Shown here: positions 61,453 through 64,000 of the stretch, piece after piece
How the letters are laid out: each line of letters begins with the position of its first letter
Position numbering within the stretch: position 1 is the first letter of the stretch
Source of the DNA: Lachnospiraceae bacterium XBB2008
GTDB taxonomy: Bacteria; Bacillota; Clostridia; Lachnospirales; Lachnospiraceae
Length of the DNA stretch: 64,000 nucleotides
Direction of reading: 5' to 3'
Assembly: GCA_900102235.1 (NCBI GenBank)
Contig: FMVL01000008.1
Location: forward strand, 1 to 64,000
Translations under genes and position numbers: made by a program
The notes under the pieces: generated by a model
The model's database searches: none
The model's input: only the letters and a program-made list of their open reading frames with translations
What the model was told of the DNA's origin: nothing

Positions 61453-62280
61453 ATGAAGGTAAGAATGATAACTCCATTAACCAGGCGAGGTTTCAAAGCT
61501 CTGATAACTCCTGAAGTATATGATGAGATCGAGGCCGGCAAACCGGTGATCGCCATAGGTCTTGCCGAGGATAAGAAACCGGTGGGAGCCATAGCAGGCA
61601 TGATGGAAAACGAGCACCTTTTTTATGTCCGTTCCCTATATGTACTGCCCGAATACAGACGCCAGGGCGGTGCGACGATGCTGGTCGCCGCTTTGCAGAA
61701 ACTGCTGGACACCAAGGATGCACTGGCTCTCATATCTTATGTCGAAGAGGAGAATGATGAGTCCAGATCACTCACATCGTTCATAGAAAGCCGTGATTGC
61801 GTGCTGGAGAACGGCCTTGAGAGGATGTATCGCGGAACTGTGGGAAACTTCGTGGGTTCCGGACTTTTTGCCAAAGGATTCAGGAATAAGGACATACACT
61901 GCCTGGCCGAATATGACAAGTCGGCACTGGCGATAGTGAAGAAGAACATGCGAAACCTGTTCAGCGAGAAAATGGTCAAGCCGCTGGCTGCATATAAAAA
62001 TGACAGAAGAATGTCCTATGCAGCCATGAAGAGCGAGATCCTCCAGGGGATATTGCTTACCGAATACGGTAACCGGCATCCTGAAGAACCGATGATAGTC
62101 CTGTCCGAGAACTCCGAACCCCAGATCATGGGAGGCCTCCTGAACACGTTTTTCAATAAATGCAGCAACAAACTCGGAAAAGATACTTACCTCAGATTTC
62201 CGGTTTCGGATGACAGGTTCGACCGGATGATGGAGCGCATAGACGGAGTAAAGAACATTCAGCATGATTATCTGTTTTGA
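61453..62280 (+). CDS. GNAT-like protein with C-terminal extension
   Basis: 275 residues. Residues 1-115 are GNAT-like (VRSLYVLPEYRRQGGATMLV is the acetyl-CoA loop). The remaining 160 residues (IHCLAEYDKSALAIVKKNMR, IVLSENSEPQIMGGLLNTFF) are a domain I do not recognise. GGGGTGAT precedes the start, 22 nt after the receiver gene. Function unknown. Confidence 0.7.
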   Translation: MKVRMITPLTRRGFKALITPEVYDEIEAGKPVIAIGLAEDKKPVGAIAGMMENEHLFYVRSLYVLPEYRRQGGATMLVAALQKLLDTKDALALISYVEEENDESRSLTSFIESRDCVLENGLERMYRGTVGNFVGSGLFAKGFRNKDIHCLAEYDKSALAIVKKNMRNLFSEKMVKPLAAYKNDRRMSYAAMKSEILQGILLTEYGNRHPEEPMIVLSENSEPQIMGGLLNTFFNKCSNKLGKDTYLRFPVSDDRFDRMMERIDGVKNIQHDYLF

Positions 62281-62317
62281 TATGTCTTTTCTATGAAGAA
62301 AGAACGGAGAAATGCTT

Positions 62318-62746
62318 ATGGATATGAAAGGAAAGTTTCAACGTAATACGTCCCTTGAAGATTCTCAGATAAAATCGGGTAAATTCAGTGCTGATCAGAT
62401 GATGCAGCAGGATGATCTCGAGAATATGATGAATCTGACCTTCTTTGAGCAGGAGGAAACAGGGGCAGACTCAGCCGATATGACGGATGAGAAGATGATC
62501 GAGGCAAATCTTGATCTTATCGCTGCGGGCATGAAGATCATTCAGGGATTCAATCCGGGTGAACTTATTGTCGGTGAACCCGGCTCACTGGACAGCGGCG
62601 TGGGTGTACCCATGCTCTCGTCAAATGCGAGAGCAAAGAGGTTTGCACTGTATTCCGACCTGTTCGGGCAGGGGAAGATAAGATCCCGCAGGGATAAACT
62701 GCAGGCTGTACGTGATGTCATAAAGCGCGAAGAAGATAAAATATAA
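62318..62746 (+). CDS. Acidic hypothetical protein, 142 aa
   Basis: A soluble, acidic, Met- and Asp-rich protein (SADQMMQQDDLENMMNLTFF, DMTDEKMIEANLDLIAAGMK) with a basic C-terminus (RSRRDKLQAVRDVIKREEDK). GGAG lies 8 nt before 62318; the ATG at 62312 is too close to it. It ends 14 nt before the exported P-loop kinase gene and is probably co-transcribed. No similarity to epsilon or PezA antitoxins is evident. Confidence 0.65.
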   Translation: MDMKGKFQRNTSLEDSQIKSGKFSADQMMQQDDLENMMNLTFFEQEETGADSADMTDEKMIEANLDLIAAGMKIIQGFNPGELIVGEPGSLDSGVGVPMLSSNARAKRFALYSDLFGQGKIRSRRDKLQAVRDVIKREEDKI

Positions 62747-62760
62747 AAAGGAGAATTAAG

Positions 62761-64000
62761 ATGACTAAGACAAAACAGAGAATTTTGGGCCTGATAGGCG
62801 CAGCACTCATGGTGTTCGGTACGGTATTTACCGGGAGCAGCTTAGGTGTCGATGCTGCGGCACCCAATGCCGTGATAAGGGCACAGGAGAAAACCTATGC
62901 GCAGTTTAACACGGAACTTGCCGATGCGATGAGCCGCATAGGCGATGATGAGGTGGCACTGATCGAGGTCTATGCGAGACCTTTCGTCAGCATAGGAGGA
63001 AGATCGGTCACACTGCTCGGACAAAAGAGCGGCCTTGTGCTCGATGTTCATTACGAGAAAGACGGAGAGACCAGGTATGTTACACTGACATCAGATGATG
63101 CCGCACTTGCCGATGAAAACGGATTCATCGGATTTGAATACGCATCAAACACCCACAAAAAAGCTACCGAGGCGAAAGCCGCCGAAGCGGGAGTAAGCCT
63201 CCCCGACGGAGTTGAACCGATCACATGGGAGCCTTCGGGCGGCGACCTGATCATCAAGACCGCTGAAGCAAGAGCTCTTTACACTCAGATCAAAGCCGGT
63301 AATTATCCCGACATGGAGACTCTTTTAAACAGCGACGTGATCACTCAGATAGATGCTCTTTCGACTTATTACAAGGGAGTATACGGAAACACTGCCAATA
63401 TCGACACACCCGAAAGACAGGCACTCCGTGAGCATATATGTGCCAAGTTCCTCTCCGCAGGTTCCGCACGTACCAGATCGATCGATTTTGCGACCGGAAG
63501 ACATAATTATGTATATGACGGACCTCTCGACAAGGGTTATGAGATGGAACTGGTGCTCGGACTTCCCGCATCGGGTAAGTCCACTCGCGTGACTGATCCC
63601 GACAGCGAGGCGATGCATGCATTCATACTCGACTGTGATGAGGTCAAGGAGCTGATCCCCGAATTCAGGGCTACATACGGGGCGGCTGCAGATGCCATCC
63701 ATTTTGAAAGCTTTGACATAATGAACGAAGCAATGAAGGAATTTACCGAAGGCAGTCTGAAGGGTACCAATGTTATCATCCCGATCGTTGCCGGAGATTT
63801 TGACGATCTGATGAACAGTTATATCAAGCCCTTCGAGGATGCCGGATATAATGTTACGGCTAAATTCGTGGACTGTGAACCCAACGTCAGCGTTTCGAGA
63901 AACATAATGCGTGAGCTGGAGACCGGAAGGATCATCAACAGCGCCGTTGTCACTTCCTTCGGTTATAAACCCAGAGACGTCTATGAGAAACTTGCGCCGA
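62761..64000 (+). CDS. Exported zeta-toxin-like P-loop kinase (C-terminus outside window)
   Basis: 413 codons are visible and the frame is open at the window end. The start has AAGGAGA upstream and a Sec-type signal (KTKQRILGLIGAALMVFGTV), with likely cleavage after VDA-A near residue 34. Residues 35-245 are unassigned. From about 260 a zeta-toxin/PezT-like kinase appears: VLGLPASGKST (Walker A), FILDCDEVKELIPEF with the catalytic Asp, and SVSRNIMRELETGR resembling the later Arg-containing helix. Zeta enzymes phosphorylate UDP-amino sugars inside cells, so an export signal is odd. Confidence 0.8.
   Translation, partial: MTKTKQRILGLIGAALMVFGTVFTGSSLGVDAAAPNAVIRAQEKTYAQFNTELADAMSRIGDDEVALIEVYARPFVSIGGRSVTLLGQKSGLVLDVHYEKDGETRYVTLTSDDAALADENGFIGFEYASNTHKKATEAKAAEAGVSLPDGVEPITWEPSGGDLIIKTAEARALYTQIKAGNYPDMETLLNSDVITQIDALSTYYKGVYGNTANIDTPERQALREHICAKFLSAGSARTRSIDFATGRHNYVYDGPLDKGYEMELVLGLPASGKSTRVTDPDSEAMHAFILDCDEVKELIPEFRATYGAAADAIHFESFDIMNEAMKEFTEGSLKGTNVIIPIVAGDFDDLMNSYIKPFEDAGYNVTAKFVDCEPNVSVSRNIMRELETGRIINSAVVTSFGYKPRDVYEKLAP

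Overview
The window looks like chromosome from an anaerobic Lachnospiraceae-type Firmicute (Butyrivibrio or a relative). The basis is gene content and style only: strong AGGAGG-type ribosome sites, a YesM/YesN pair controlling an ABC sugar importer, FeoA-FeoB fusion, Lsa-like ABC-F protein, lipoproteins with Ala/Glu-rich linkers, and uronate catabolism. No rRNA or other species marker is present.

Left part (1-18.6 kb): an accessory island read almost entirely on the plus strand. It opens with the 5' end of an IS110-type transposase on the minus strand, including a non-coding end that could hold a bridge RNA. A TetR regulator with its own palindromic operator follows, then a run of one-gene units: three GNAT acetyltransferases, metallo-beta-lactamase fold, AraC-phosphotransferase fusion, SAP protein, AAA ATPase, flavodoxins, NUDIX, CPBP protease, DUF4256, flavin reductase, kinase, deaminase and low-molecular-weight phosphatase. 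Decayed pieces lie between them: McrC, RecG-like ATPase, a NUDIX gene that lost its catalytic box, a VOC tail and a kinase start. A 53-bp repeat brackets one three-gene block, and four helically phased repeats precede the ATPase gene.

Middle (18.7-24.4 kb): pepD, then convergent feoAB and an FAD protein, then a tRNA-Pro with the unusual anticodon AGG.

Carbohydrate block (24.4-38.9 kb): a heparinase II/III-like lyase and a YesM/YesN two-component system face a lipoprotein-dependent ABC importer, a lectin-like protein, a GH88 unsaturated glucuronyl hydrolase, a DUF2264 protein, kduI and a kduD-like dehydrogenase. A second block (53.5-58.1 kb) has KDPG aldolase, KDG kinase, uxaC and another SDR. 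Together they form a route from imported unsaturated oligouronides to pyruvate and glyceraldehyde-3-phosphate.

Between the blocks lie mobile remnants (IS1634-like tail, HUH-type fragment), a 73-bp tandem array, a phosphatase, a hydrolase, an acetyltransferase, an aldo-keto reductase with iron-sulfur sites, a MATE transporter fused to an HATPase-like domain, tex, an acyltransferase, a GH113-like protein, an ABC-F protein and a lipoprotein. Three different tandem-repeat arrays surround the second uronate block: a tripled 191-bp unit with two large hairpins, twelve 16-17-bp units with CCCGGG/CCTAGG cores, and a doubled 46-bp unit.

Right end (58.2-64 kb): two small membrane proteins, a LytS-like kinase, a BTAD-type response regulator and an orphan receiver, then an acetyltransferase-like protein, an acidic small protein and a zeta-toxin-like P-loop kinase behind a signal peptide, cut by the window end. 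The repeat arrays near the uronate genes, the phased repeats before the ATPase, and the exported zeta-like kinase are the features least explained by known families.
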